This document shows positions 8,261 through 16,477 of a stretch of DNA of 64,000 nt, one piece after another (position 1 is the stretch's first letter; every line of letters begins with the position of its first letter). The notes under the pieces were generated by a model. It was not told where the DNA came from. It did no database searches and saw only the letters and a list, made by a program, of their open reading frames with translations. The position numbers and the translations under genes were made by a program. Source of the stretch: Thermasporomyces sp036564245 (GTDB lineage: Bacteria > Actinomycetota > Actinomycetes > Propionibacteriales > Actinopolymorphaceae); the NCBI GenBank assembly GCA_036564245.1, contig DATCKU010000011.1, positions 78,188-142,187 on the forward strand. Reading direction: 5' to 3'.

Positions 8261-9726
8261 GCGTGGTGGTCGTGGGGAACGGAATGGCCGGCGCACGGTT
8301 CGCGGTCGAGCTGCGGGCACGTGAGCCGAGGCGTCCCCTGGTCGTGTTCGGCGCCGAGCCTGGCCGGGCGTACAACCGGATCCTGCTGTCCAACCTGTTG
8401 GCCGGCAAGGCGGACGAGCAGGATCTGCTCCTGCCCGAACCGCAGGGAGCGTTCGACCTGCGGACCGGCGTCGAGGTGGTCGCGGTCGATCCCGTCGCCA
8501 AGACGGTCGTGGCGTCCGACGGCAGCCGAACCCGCTTCGACGTGTTGGTTCTCGCGACCGGCAGCCGGGCGGTGGTGCCGCCGATCGAAGGGCTCTGGAA
8601 GGACCGCAGCATCGACAGCCTCGTCGACGGTGCCGAGACCTTCCGCACGCTCGCCGACTGCCGGCGCATCCTGGCCGCCGCCGAGCGGGCGCGACGAGCG
8701 GTCGTCGTCGGTGGCGGGCTGCTCGGCATCGAAGCCGCGCGAGGGTTGGCGAAACGCGGCCTCGAGGTCGAGGTGGTGCACGCGCGCAGCCACCTGATGG
8801 AGCGTCAGATCGACGTCGAGGCGAGCCGAATCCTCGTCGAGACGTTGGCCGGGCTGGGCGTGCGGGTGCGTCTGGACGCGGTGACCTCCGAGGTCGTCGG
8901 AACCCGGCGGGTGGAGGGCATCCGGCTGGAGGACGGTACCGAGATCCCAGCCGACCTCTTGGTGATCGCGTGTGGGGTGCGCCCGAACCCGGACCTCGCC
9001 GCGGCCGCCGGTCTCACCGTCAACCGCGGGATCGTCGTCGACGACGAGATGCGGACCTCCGACCCCGACATCTTCGCGATCGGTGACTGCGCCGAGCACC
9101 GCGGCACGGTCTACGGGCTGGTCGCGCCGGCCTGGGAGCAGGCCCGGGTGGCCGCCGAGGTGATCAGCGGGGTTCAGGGCGCGCGGTACGAAGGGTCGCG
9201 GCTCGTGACCCGGCTCAAGGCGCCGGGCGTCGAGCTCGCCACGATGGGCGATCCGAGCCTCGTTGGCGATGCCACGGACTCTCGTACGGAAGTGGTGACG
9301 TTCGCCGATCCGGCGAGGCGCACGTACCAGAAGGTCATGATCCGCGACCGACGCCTGGTCGCGGCGATCCTGCTGGGCGACGTCCCGATGGTCGGCGCGC
9401 TCACCCAGATCTTCGATCGCCAGGTGCCGGTCCCTTCGGATCCGCGTCGCTTGCTCTTCGGTCACAGCATGACCGGGGACCGAAACGAGGCTGCGGTCGA
9501 CGCGATGCCGGCGGCCATGACGCTGTGTCGCTGCAACGGTGTGACTGCCGGGGCCATCGCACGCGCATGGCTGGCGGGTGCACGGACGGCTCAGGAGGTG
9601 GCCGCCCGCACCCACGCGAGCACGGGATGCGGGAGCTGCCGAGACCTCATCGAGGGATACCTCGACGCGCTGGCGGCCGATCCGAACCCAGCAGAAGAGC
9701 CAGTGACGGAAGGGGTGGTCGCATGA
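8257..9726 (+). CDS. FAD-dependent oxidoreductase with BFD-like [2Fe-2S] domain, nitrate reductase electron-transfer partner
   Basis: A 489-aa flavoprotein that probably passes electrons from NAD(P)H to NasA. Residues 1-285 are a two-dinucleotide-fold oxidoreductase (VVVVGNGMAG for FAD, VVVGGGLLGIEAARGL for NAD(P), IFAIGDCAEHRG at the C-terminal FAD site). A reductase C-terminal domain follows. Residues 420-475 form a BFD-like [2Fe-2S] domain with LCRCNG and STGCGSCRDL supplying four cysteines. The protein resembles the N-terminal half of NirB encoded next to it, so the two probably share ancestry. The GTG start overlaps the nasA stop (GTGA) and its own stop overlaps nirB (ATGA), indicating coupled translation. 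Confidence 0.88.
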   Translation: MSVVVVGNGMAGARFAVELRAREPRRPLVVFGAEPGRAYNRILLSNLLAGKADEQDLLLPEPQGAFDLRTGVEVVAVDPVAKTVVASDGSRTRFDVLVLATGSRAVVPPIEGLWKDRSIDSLVDGAETFRTLADCRRILAAAERARRAVVVGGGLLGIEAARGLAKRGLEVEVVHARSHLMERQIDVEASRILVETLAGLGVRVRLDAVTSEVVGTRRVEGIRLEDGTEIPADLLVIACGVRPNPDLAAAAGLTVNRGIVVDDEMRTSDPDIFAIGDCAEHRGTVYGLVAPAWEQARVAAEVISGVQGARYEGSRLVTRLKAPGVELATMGDPSLVGDATDSRTEVVTFADPARRTYQKVMIRDRRLVAAILLGDVPMVGALTQIFDRQVPVPSDPRRLLFGHSMTGDRNEAAVDAMPAAMTLCRCNGVTAGAIARAWLAGARTAQEVAARTHASTGCGSCRDLIEGYLDALAADPNPAEEPVTEGVVA

Positions 9727-12371
9727 CGACACGGGACGCTTCCCGCGTAACCCCCGCTGACCTGCCGCGGGAGACCGTACGCCCGACCGGCGGTGCGCCG
9801 AACCGGGTCGTGGTCGTCGGGAACGGCATGGTGGGGCAGCGGTTCGTGGAGCTTCTACGTGCACGGGACCACGCCGGCCTCTGGCACATCACGGTTCTCG
9901 CCGAGGAACGTCGCCCGGCCTACGACCGGGTGAACCTCTCGGCCTACTTCACGGGCACGACACCAGACGAGCTGTCCCTCTCACCGCCTGGGTTCTACGA
10001 CGACGATCCGCTCGTTGCGCTGCGTCTTGCCGAGCCGGCATGCGCGATCGACCGAGAACGTCGCGTCGTGTCGACCGCGGTCGGCGATTATCCGTACGAC
10101 GTCCTCGTGCTCGCGACCGGCTCGTATCCCTTCGTTCCGCCAATTCCCGGGCGCGACCTTCCGGGCTGCTTCGTCTACCGGACGCTCGACGACCTCGTTG
10201 CCTTGCAGAAGTACGCGAACGGCCGGTCGGTCGGCGCCGTGATCGGTGGTGGTCTGCTCGGCCTGGAGGCGGCGAATGCGCTTCGCTTGTTGGGATTGCG
10301 TACGCATGTGGTGGAGTTCGCGCCCTGGCTGATGCCGGCCCAGCTGGACGAGGCGGGTGGTTCGATCCTGCGTCGTCAGGTGGAGGCGTTGGGCATCGAG
10401 GTCCATGTCGCCACGAAGACCGAACGTCTCGAACCGCGAGCCGACGGCTCCGTCGCTCGTATGGTCTGCTCCGTCGAGCAGGACGCGAATGGCCAACCTC
10501 AACAGGAGATCGACGTCGACGTCGTGGTGTTCGCAGCCGGCGTGCGACCACGTGACGAGCTGGCGCGCCAAGCCTCGCTGGCGATCGGGGAACGCGGTGG
10601 CGTCGTGGTCGACGAGACGTGCCGGACGGCCGACCCCGCGGTCTACGCCATCGGGGAGTGCGCCTGCATCGGTGGTCGGGTCTACGGTCTGGTCGCGCCG
10701 GGTTACGAGATGGCCGACGTGGTGGCGCAGCGCCTGGTCGACCAGACGGCGACGGCGCGGTTCGAACGCGCCGACACCTCGACCAAGCTGAAGTTGCTCG
10801 GCGTCGACGTCGCGAGCTTCGGCAATCCGAGCGGCGAGCTCGACGTCGTCTACTCCGATCCCGCGCACGGCATCTACGCCAAGCTGGCGTTGACCGACGA
10901 CGCCCAGACGTTGCTCGGTGGAATGCTGGTCGGCGACGCGTCGGCGTACGCGACCTTGCGGGCCAGTGTCAACGGTCCCTTGCCGGGAAAGCTCGCCGAC
11001 TTCCTCGGCTCCGGCACGGTGGACGGCACGCTGCCGGGAAGTGCCCAGGTGTGCTCGTGTCACGCGGTCACCAAGGACGAGATCCTCACCGCGATCACCG
11101 AGGGCTGCGCGGACGTGTCAGCGATCAAGTCGTGCACGAAGGCGGGAACGGGCTGTGGCTCGTGCGTCCCTCTGCTCAAGACCCTGCTGGCCGAAGCAGG
11201 TGTCGAGCAGCCGAAGGCCATGTGCGAGCACTTCGCGTACACGCGACAGGAGCTCTTCGACCTGATCCGGGTGCGTGGACTCACGACGTTCTCGCAGATC
11301 GTCGCCGAGCACGGCACCGGTCGCGGCTGCGACATCTGCAAGCCTGCCATCGCGTCGATCCTCGCAAGCCTCGGCAAAGGACACATCCTCGACGGCGAGC
11401 AGGCGAGCTTGCAGGACACGAACGACCACTTCCTCGCCAACCTGCAACGCAACGGCACCTACTCGGTCGTACCCCGGATACCCGGTGGAGAGATCACGCC
11501 CGAGAAGCTCATCGTCATCGGGGAGGTCGCGCGTGACTTCGGGCTCTACACCAAGATCACCGGAGGGCAGCGGATCGATCTCTTCGGTGCCCGGGTGGAG
11601 CAGCTTCCCCTGATCTGGAAACGGCTCGTCGACGCGGGCTTCGAATCCGGGCACGCCTACGGCAAGGCGTTGCGTACTGTCAAGTCCTGCGTGGGAACCA
11701 CGTGGTGCCGCTATGGCGTGCAGGATTCGGTCGGGCTCGCCATCATGCTCGAGCTGCGCTACCGCGGCCTTCGTTCACCCCACAAGGTCAAGGCGGCGGT
11801 GTCGGGCTGCGCGCGGGAATGTGCCGAGGCGCGTGGAAAGGACTTCGGCATCATCGCGACCGAGAACGGCTGGAACCTCTTCGTCGGAGGCAACGGCGGG
11901 TTCAAACCGCGACATGCCGAGCTCTTCGCGTCCGATCTCGACACCGACACCTTGGTGCGCTACATCGACCGGTTCCTCATGTTCTACATCCGGACGGCCG
12001 ACCGCCTGCAACGCACGTCGAGCTGGATCGAGAACATGGACGGCGGTCTCGACTACCTCCGCGAGGTCATCATCGACGACTCACTCGGCATCTGTGCCGA
12101 GCTGGAGGAGGCGATGCAGCGTCACGTCGAGAACTACGTGGACGAGTGGCGCGCGACGCTCGAGGACCCCGAGAAGCTGCGCCGGTTCGTGTCGTTCGTC
12201 AACGCCCCGGACACCCCGGATCCGTCCATCCAGTTCGTGATCGAGCGCGGCCAACCGATACCTGCGGAGGAAGTGGCGGCGGGTGACGCGGGCCGCGGCC
12301 AGAAATCCACCCAGCCAGTCTTGATCGCCGGACCAACTCTGGGAAGGTGGGCCAGCTCGCAAGGAGGTTGA
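9723..12371 (+). CDS. nirB: NAD(P)H-dependent nitrite reductase, large subunit
   Basis: An 882-aa siroheme enzyme reducing nitrite to ammonium in the cytoplasm. The FAD fold starts at VVVVGNGMVGQRF, the NAD(P) fold at VIGGGLLGLEAANALR, and a BFD-like [2Fe-2S] domain contains CSCHAVTKDEI and GTGCGSC. A second, similar cysteine motif is TGRGCDICKP. The sulfite/nitrite reductase half follows, with the siroheme/[4Fe-4S] cysteines in CVGTTWC and SGCARECAEA. ATG 9723 is chosen because it overlaps the upstream stop and gives a normal length; the open frame to 9525 is the shadow of the previous gene. AAGGAGG before nirD lies in its last codons. Confidence 0.96.
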   Translation: MTTRDASRVTPADLPRETVRPTGGAPNRVVVVGNGMVGQRFVELLRARDHAGLWHITVLAEERRPAYDRVNLSAYFTGTTPDELSLSPPGFYDDDPLVALRLAEPACAIDRERRVVSTAVGDYPYDVLVLATGSYPFVPPIPGRDLPGCFVYRTLDDLVALQKYANGRSVGAVIGGGLLGLEAANALRLLGLRTHVVEFAPWLMPAQLDEAGGSILRRQVEALGIEVHVATKTERLEPRADGSVARMVCSVEQDANGQPQQEIDVDVVVFAAGVRPRDELARQASLAIGERGGVVVDETCRTADPAVYAIGECACIGGRVYGLVAPGYEMADVVAQRLVDQTATARFERADTSTKLKLLGVDVASFGNPSGELDVVYSDPAHGIYAKLALTDDAQTLLGGMLVGDASAYATLRASVNGPLPGKLADFLGSGTVDGTLPGSAQVCSCHAVTKDEILTAITEGCADVSAIKSCTKAGTGCGSCVPLLKTLLAEAGVEQPKAMCEHFAYTRQELFDLIRVRGLTTFSQIVAEHGTGRGCDICKPAIASILASLGKGHILDGEQASLQDTNDHFLANLQRNGTYSVVPRIPGGEITPEKLIVIGEVARDFGLYTKITGGQRIDLFGARVEQLPLIWKRLVDAGFESGHAYGKALRTVKSCVGTTWCRYGVQDSVGLAIMLELRYRGLRSPHKVKAAVSGCARECAEARGKDFGIIATENGWNLFVGGNGGFKPRHAELFASDLDTDTLVRYIDRFLMFYIRTADRLQRTSSWIENMDGGLDYLREVIIDDSLGICAELEEAMQRHVENYVDEWRATLEDPEKLRRFVSFVNAPDTPDPSIQFVIERGQPIPAEEVAAGDAGRGQKSTQPVLIAGPTLGRWASSQGG

Positions 12372-12374
12372 CAG

Positions 12375-12806
12375 GTGAGCATGATGCTGCAGACCGAGGC
12401 GCCGTCCCGCGACCTCGAGACAAGTGCCGGCTGGACGCCGGTGTGCCGCTACGACGACCTGACACCGGAACGGGGGGTGGCGGCCCTCATCGGCGACACG
12501 CAGGTGGCGATCTTTCGTACGTTCGACGGAACGCTCTACGCCGTCGGGAACCGGGATCCGTTCTCCGGTGCGTACGTCATGTCTCGCGGCATCGTCGGCA
12601 CGGCGGGCTCGACGCCGACCGTGGCCTCGCCCATGTTCAAGCAGGTCTTCGACCTGCGTACCGGTCGCTGCCTGTCGGATCCGGACGTGGCGCTGCCGAC
12701 CTACCCGGTCACGTGTGTCGACGGGGTCGTGAAGGTCGCGGTGGTCGCCGAGCCACCGGACGGCCGGGCTGCCGCACTGGTCGGCTCGCCTGAGGCGACG
12801 TCGTGA
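12375..12806 (+). CDS. nirD: nitrite reductase small subunit
   Basis: A 143-aa Rieske-fold subunit partnering NirB. The sequence TPVCRYDDLTPERGVAALI and DGTLYAVGNRDPFSGAYVMS are hallmarks of NirD. As in other NirD proteins the Cys-His cluster ligands of true Rieske proteins are absent, so no iron-sulfur cluster is expected. GTG 12375 is preceded at 12361-12367 by AAGGAGG, overlapping the end of nirB. The stop overlaps the next start by four bases (GTGA). Confidence 0.94.
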   Translation: MSMMLQTEAPSRDLETSAGWTPVCRYDDLTPERGVAALIGDTQVAIFRTFDGTLYAVGNRDPFSGAYVMSRGIVGTAGSTPTVASPMFKQVFDLRTGRCLSDPDVALPTYPVTCVDGVVKVAVVAEPPDGRAAALVGSPEATS

Positions 12807-13936
12807 GCGCCGCCGCCACAGCTCAGCCGGCCCAGGCGGACCTGCTCCCGCTGCAGGGTTTCACCGTGGGCGTCACGGCGGCGCGCCGGCGAGAGGAACT
12901 CGTCGCCCTGCTGGAGCGCCGAGGTGCTCGAGTGGTGGAGGCGCCGGCGATCCGGATCGTCCCGCTGCCTGACGACCGGGCTCTCCACAAGGCGACTCGA
13001 GCATGTGTCGCCAAAGGTCTCGACATCGCGGTGGTGACCACGGGGATCGGCTTCCGGGGCTGGATGGAGGCGGCCGAGTCGGCCGGGCTCGGCGACCGGC
13101 TCCGCGCGACGCTCGCGAACTGTCAACTGGTCGCCCGAGGGCCGAAGGCTCAGGGGGCGATCCGCGCCGCCGGGCTGGCGGAGGAGTGGTCGCCGGAGTC
13201 CGAATGCATGGTGGAGGTGCTCGAGCACCTGCTCAAGATCGGTGTGCGGGGCAAGCGGATCGCGGTCCAGCTGCACGGTGAGCCGCTTCCTCACCTCGTG
13301 GCGGCGTTGCGGGGGGCCGGCGCCGAGGTGATCGAGGTACCCGTCTACCGCTGGGTGCTTCCCGAGGATGTGAGCCCACTCGTCCGGCTGGTCGAGCTGA
13401 TCAAGCTCAGGTTGGTCGACGCCGTGACGTTCACCAGCGCACCGGCGACGGCCGCGCTGCTCGAGGTGGCGGGGGCAGACCGCGACGCGGTGCTCGCCGC
13501 GTTCCGGCAGGATGTGCTCGCCGCCTGCGTCGGCCCGGTCGCAGCCGGCCCGCTGGACCGCTACGGCGTCCCCACCGTGCAGCCGAACCGCGCCCGGCTG
13601 GGCGGGCTGGTCCGGGTGCTCGCCGACCGGCTGCCGCGGCATCGCACCCGAGTCGTCGAGGTCGCGGGGCATACGTTGGAGATCCGCGGTCACGCGGTGG
13701 TGGTGGACGGCGACCTGCGCATGCTGCCGCCGGCGCCGATGACCTTGCTGCGGGCCCTCGCCGAACGTCCAGGGCGCGTGGTGTCTCGGGCCGACCTGGT
13801 GCGCGTGTTGCCCCGCAGCGCAGACGGTCACGCCGTGGAGATGGCGATCACGCGGTTGCGGGCAGGGCTCGGCGACTCGGGCATCATTCGGACGGTCACC
13901 AAGCGCGGCTATCGCCTCGCCATCGATCCGGACTGA
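12803..13936 (+). CDS. nnaR: NnaR-type regulator: uroporphyrinogen-III synthase domain fused to OmpR-type winged helix
   Basis: A 377-aa protein with an HemD-like domain at about residues 15-260 (GFTVGVTAARRREELVALL, DAVTFTSAPATAALLEVAG) and an OmpR/PhoB C-terminal DNA-binding domain at about 280-375 (APMTLLRALAERPGRVVSRA, ending TVTKRGYRLAIDPD). Proteins of this architecture beside nirBD are known in mycobacteria and streptomycetes as NnaR, a co-activator acting with GlnR on nitrate-assimilation genes. It is translationally coupled to nirD. Whether the HemD domain still makes uroporphyrinogen III for siroheme or only senses a tetrapyrrole is not visible from sequence. Confidence 0.88.
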   Translation: MSAAATAQPAQADLLPLQGFTVGVTAARRREELVALLERRGARVVEAPAIRIVPLPDDRALHKATRACVAKGLDIAVVTTGIGFRGWMEAAESAGLGDRLRATLANCQLVARGPKAQGAIRAAGLAEEWSPESECMVEVLEHLLKIGVRGKRIAVQLHGEPLPHLVAALRGAGAEVIEVPVYRWVLPEDVSPLVRLVELIKLRLVDAVTFTSAPATAALLEVAGADRDAVLAAFRQDVLAACVGPVAAGPLDRYGVPTVQPNRARLGGLVRVLADRLPRHRTRVVEVAGHTLEIRGHAVVVDGDLRMLPPAPMTLLRALAERPGRVVSRADLVRVLPRSADGHAVEMAITRLRAGLGDSGIIRTVTKRGYRLAIDPD

Positions 13937-13947
13937 CCATGTGAGAA

Positions 13948-14039
13948 CCTGCCGATGACGGACGTGTCAAGGCCAGTCGGAGGTGTGACACGTGTCGATA
14001 CGTGGTGCACCCCCGACGGGCGTAGTGCACATGGTCATT
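13948..14039. repeat. 92-bp direct repeat, copy 1
   Basis: It matches 16386-16477 at 88 of 92 positions, same orientation. It holds the palindrome GACACGTGTC and two GTGCAC hexamers separated by 14 bases (with an internal CCC-GAC-GGG), so the RNA can fold. It lies where nnaR (plus) and the MFS gene (minus) converge. Its right end carries the TGA stop of the MFS gene at 14035-14037. Confidence 0.9.
13967..14038 (-). CDS. possible 23-codon ORF inside repeat copy 1
   Basis: On the minus strand an ATG overlaps the MFS stop codon (ATGA) and opens a 23-codon frame. The peptide begins MTMCTTPVGGAPR, continues with Ile-Asp, and ends TCHTSDWP. The same frame exists in repeat copy 2. Two of the four differences between copies fall in it and both change the amino acid (I14V, D15G), which argues against strong selection on the peptide. 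It may simply be a by-product of the repeat. Confidence 0.2.
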   Translation of the reverse strand: MTMCTTPVGGAPRIDTCHTSDWP

Positions 14040-15441
14040 CGAGGGTCGCGCCTGGCCGGACGGCGACCGTGAGGACGGCAGCGGCGATCCACAAGCCGGC
14101 GGCCAGGACGCCGAGGCGGTGCATGCCGAGCACGAACGACGTGGGGTGCTGCGGCGTGCCCGCCACTGCACCGAAGACGGCGACGCCGAGGGCGCCGGCC
14201 GCCTGACGGACGGCGTTCGTGACGCCGCTCGCCAGGCCGGCGCGGTCGGCTGGGGCGGCGCGCAGCGCCGCGGCGACCACTGCTGGTGTCAGCAGGCCCA
14301 TGCCGACGCCGAGACCGAGCAGCGCCGGTAGCAGACCGAGGTAGGTGCTGTCGGCATCCAGCCGGAGCAGGTCGAGCATGCCTGCCGCCCCCAGGAGGAG
14401 CCCTGCCGCCATGGGGACGCGCGGGCCGTATCGCGCGGCGAGGCGTCCGGTCACCGGTGACAGCATCGCGAGCGGGGCGAACAGCGGCAGCAGCTCGACT
14501 CCTGCCCGCAGAGCGGTGTCGTCCTGCACGACCTGCAGATACAGGGTCGTCACGAAGATCGTCCCGATCCCGACGACGTTCATCGCCCCGGCCACCAGGT
14601 TCGCACTGACGAACGCCGGCGACGCTGCGAGCCACCCCGGCAGGATCGGGTCGGCCGAACGCCGTTGCGTGAGGACGAACGCCGCCGCTCCCACGATGGC
14701 CACCACGACCGCGCTGCCCACGGCAGGCGTCAGTCCGTCCCGGCCAAGCTCGATGACCGCGAAGACGAGGGCGCCGAGCGCCACCGTGGCCGTGCCGACT
14801 CCTGCGAGGCCCGCCCGGTCGAAAGTCCGCCGGCCGAGCCAGTCCGCTGGCACCCCACGAAGGGTCGCCGCGCCCGCCGCGACCACCGCCGGGAGGTTGG
14901 CGAGGAACACGGCGCGCCAGCCGGCGACCGTGACGAGCAGTCCGCCGAGCAGCGGACCTGCGGGCAGGGCCAGGGACGACACGCCGGCCCAGATCCCGAC
15001 CGCGCGGGCCTGCTCCCGACGCTCGGGGAAGAGGCGCGTGACCATGGCGAGCGTTCCGGGCAGGAGCAGCGCCGCCCCCATGCCCTGGACCGCACGGGCG
15101 CCGACGAGCAGGCCCGGCGACATGGCGGCCCCGCATCCCACGGACGCGGCTCCGAACAACACGAGGCCAGCGAGCACCATCCGCCGGTGGCCGTAGGCGT
15201 CGCCCAGGGCGCCGCAGCCAAGGAGCAGGGCGGCGAACGGGACGGTGTAGCCGTCGACCACCCACTGCAGATCGGAGTGGCCGGTGTGGAGTTCGGCTCC
15301 GATGCCGGGGAGCGCCACATTGACCACGGTGACGTCGAGCAGCACGAGGAACATGCCGGCGGCCATCACGGCGAGCGCGAGGCCGCGGTGTGGTGGGGTC
15401 TGGACATAGGAGGCGGGACGTGTGTCGGCGGTAACCCTCAT
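14035..15441 (-). CDS. MFS drug-efflux transporter (DHA2/EmrB-QacA type)
   Basis: A 468-aa exporter with about 14 membrane segments. The start region LALAVMAAGMFLVLLDVTVV and the following VNVALPGIGAELHTGHSDLQ are characteristic of the DHA2 family, as are GALGDAYGHRRMVLAGLVLF and the motif-C-like GPLLGGLLV. ATG 15441 (MRVTADTRP) is preferred over longer frames reaching 15741, which run through the divergent regulator. The gene is divergent from an ArsR-type regulator with 65 bp between starts, a usual efflux/regulator pairing. Its stop codon lies inside the 92-bp repeat, exactly as for the kinase gene at 16473. Confidence 0.9.
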   Translation of the reverse strand: MRVTADTRPASYVQTPPHRGLALAVMAAGMFLVLLDVTVVNVALPGIGAELHTGHSDLQWVVDGYTVPFAALLLGCGALGDAYGHRRMVLAGLVLFGAASVGCGAAMSPGLLVGARAVQGMGAALLLPGTLAMVTRLFPERREQARAVGIWAGVSSLALPAGPLLGGLLVTVAGWRAVFLANLPAVVAAGAATLRGVPADWLGRRTFDRAGLAGVGTATVALGALVFAVIELGRDGLTPAVGSAVVVAIVGAAAFVLTQRRSADPILPGWLAASPAFVSANLVAGAMNVVGIGTIFVTTLYLQVVQDDTALRAGVELLPLFAPLAMLSPVTGRLAARYGPRVPMAAGLLLGAAGMLDLLRLDADSTYLGLLPALLGLGVGMGLLTPAVVAAALRAAPADRAGLASGVTNAVRQAAGALGVAVFGAVAGTPQHPTSFVLGMHRLGVLAAGLWIAAAVLTVAVRPGATLE

Positions 15442-15466
15442 GCCTCGAAGGCTCTCCCCGGAACAC

Positions 15467-15482
15467 TTCGACGCCGCTCGAA
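15467..15482. promoter_or_regulatory. inverted repeat between MFS and ArsR genes
   Basis: TTCGA, six bases, TCGAA lies in the 65-bp divergent promoter region. It is the natural candidate operator for the ArsR-type protein acting on the efflux gene and on itself. Confidence 0.35.
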
Positions 15483-15506
15483 ACGTGCCGGGCGCACACT
15501 GGGGCC

Positions 15507-16379
15507 ATGAACGAGGATCCTCACGTGACTGGTCAGCCCCGCGGCGACGCCGGCCGTCCTGACCCTGCCAGTGGAGAGTCAACCCGTGGCGAGACGGCCC
15601 GTGGCGATGCCGACATCGCCGAGGCCGCACGGCTCTTCGCCGAACCTGCACGCGCCCGCATCCTGGTGGCCCTCGCCGACGGCCGGGCGCTGCCCGCGTC
15701 CATGCTCGCCTCCGAGGCCGGAGTCTCCCCGGCCACGGCAAGCTCTCACCTCCGCCATCTTCTGCGGGCCGGACTCGTGGTCGTCGAGCCCACTGGCCGC
15801 CACCGGTACTACCGGCTCGCCGGTCCGGACGTCGCGGCCGTGCTGGAGTCGCTGGCCCAGGTCGCTCCTACGCAGCCGGTGCGCTCGCTACGCCAGGCGA
15901 CGCGCGCCCAGGCTCTCCGGGCCGCTCGGACCTGCTACGACCACCTCGCCGGTCGGCTCGGCGTCGCCCTCACGTCCGCCCTCGTCGAGCACGGTGCTCT
16001 CACCAGGATCGAGGCGGGCACCGACCGGTTGCGAGGTGACGATCGATCCGGGCCGGTACGGAACCATCCGTACGTCCTCGGACCCAAGGCTGCCGAAGTG
16101 CTGGGTGATCTCGGCGTCGACCTCGACGCACTGCGGGACCCCACTTCCGGCGATCCTCGTTCTCTCAACCGTTCGCGCTCGCGCCGCCCGTTGCTGCGCT
16201 TTTGCACAGACTGGACCGAGCGACGCCACCACCTCGCCGGCCGGCTCGGCGCCGCCCTCGCCGCGTCCTTGTTCGAACGCGAGTGGGTCGTGCGACGGCC
16301 TCACCAGCGAGCCGTCCGGTTGACCGATCGGGGCGCGGACGGCCTGCGGAGAACCCTGGGACTCACGGTCGACGTGTAG
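15507..16379 (+). CDS. ArsR-type winged-helix transcriptional regulator
   Basis: A 290-aa regulator. Residues about 35-110 form the ArsR winged helix (LFAEPARARILVALADGRAL, EAGVSPATASSHLRHLLRAG, HRYYRLAGPDVAAVLESLAQ). The C-terminal 170 residues contain two related segments, YDHLAGRLGVALTSALVEHG and RHHLAGRLGAALAASLFERE, which suggest an internal duplication forming the ligand-sensing part. No metal-binding cysteine pair is seen in the helix region, so the inducer is more likely organic. It probably represses the divergent efflux gene. GGGGCC just before ATG 15507 is a weak ribosome site. Confidence 0.85.
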   Translation: MNEDPHVTGQPRGDAGRPDPASGESTRGETARGDADIAEAARLFAEPARARILVALADGRALPASMLASEAGVSPATASSHLRHLLRAGLVVVEPTGRHRYYRLAGPDVAAVLESLAQVAPTQPVRSLRQATRAQALRAARTCYDHLAGRLGVALTSALVEHGALTRIEAGTDRLRGDDRSGPVRNHPYVLGPKAAEVLGDLGVDLDALRDPTSGDPRSLNRSRSRRPLLRFCTDWTERRHHLAGRLGAALAASLFEREWVVRRPHQRAVRLTDRGADGLRRTLGLTVDV

Positions 16380-16385
16380 GTGGCT

Positions 16386-16477
16386 CCTGCCGGTGACGGA
16401 CGCGTCAAGGCCAGTCGGAGGTGTGACACGTGCCGACACGTGGTGCACCCCCGACGGGCGTAGTGCACATGGTCATT
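16386..16477. repeat. 92-bp direct repeat, copy 2
   Basis: It is identical to copy 1 (13948-14039) except at four positions, all transitions. It starts seven bases after the ArsR-type gene ends and carries the TGA stop of the minus-strand kinase gene at 16473-16475. With copy 1 it encloses the MFS/ArsR pair. Confidence 0.9.
16405..16476 (-). CDS. possible 23-codon ORF inside repeat copy 2
   Basis: The minus-strand ATG overlaps the stop of the kinase gene (ATGA). The frame matches that in copy 1 apart from Val-Gly in place of Ile-Asp at positions 14-15, ending again in TCHTSDWP. Nothing shows that it is translated. Confidence 0.2.
   Translation of the reverse strand: MTMCTTPVGGAPRVGTCHTSDWP

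Noticed and set aside
7957..9864. 635-codon minus-strand frame under the nitrate genes
   Set aside because: It crosses three well-supported, overlapping plus-strand genes and shows no domain.
13967..15508. 513-codon minus-strand frame over the MFS gene
   Set aside because: A different frame from the MFS gene with Arg/Pro/Gly-rich content; it ends at the 23-codon repeat ORF only because the frames coincide there.
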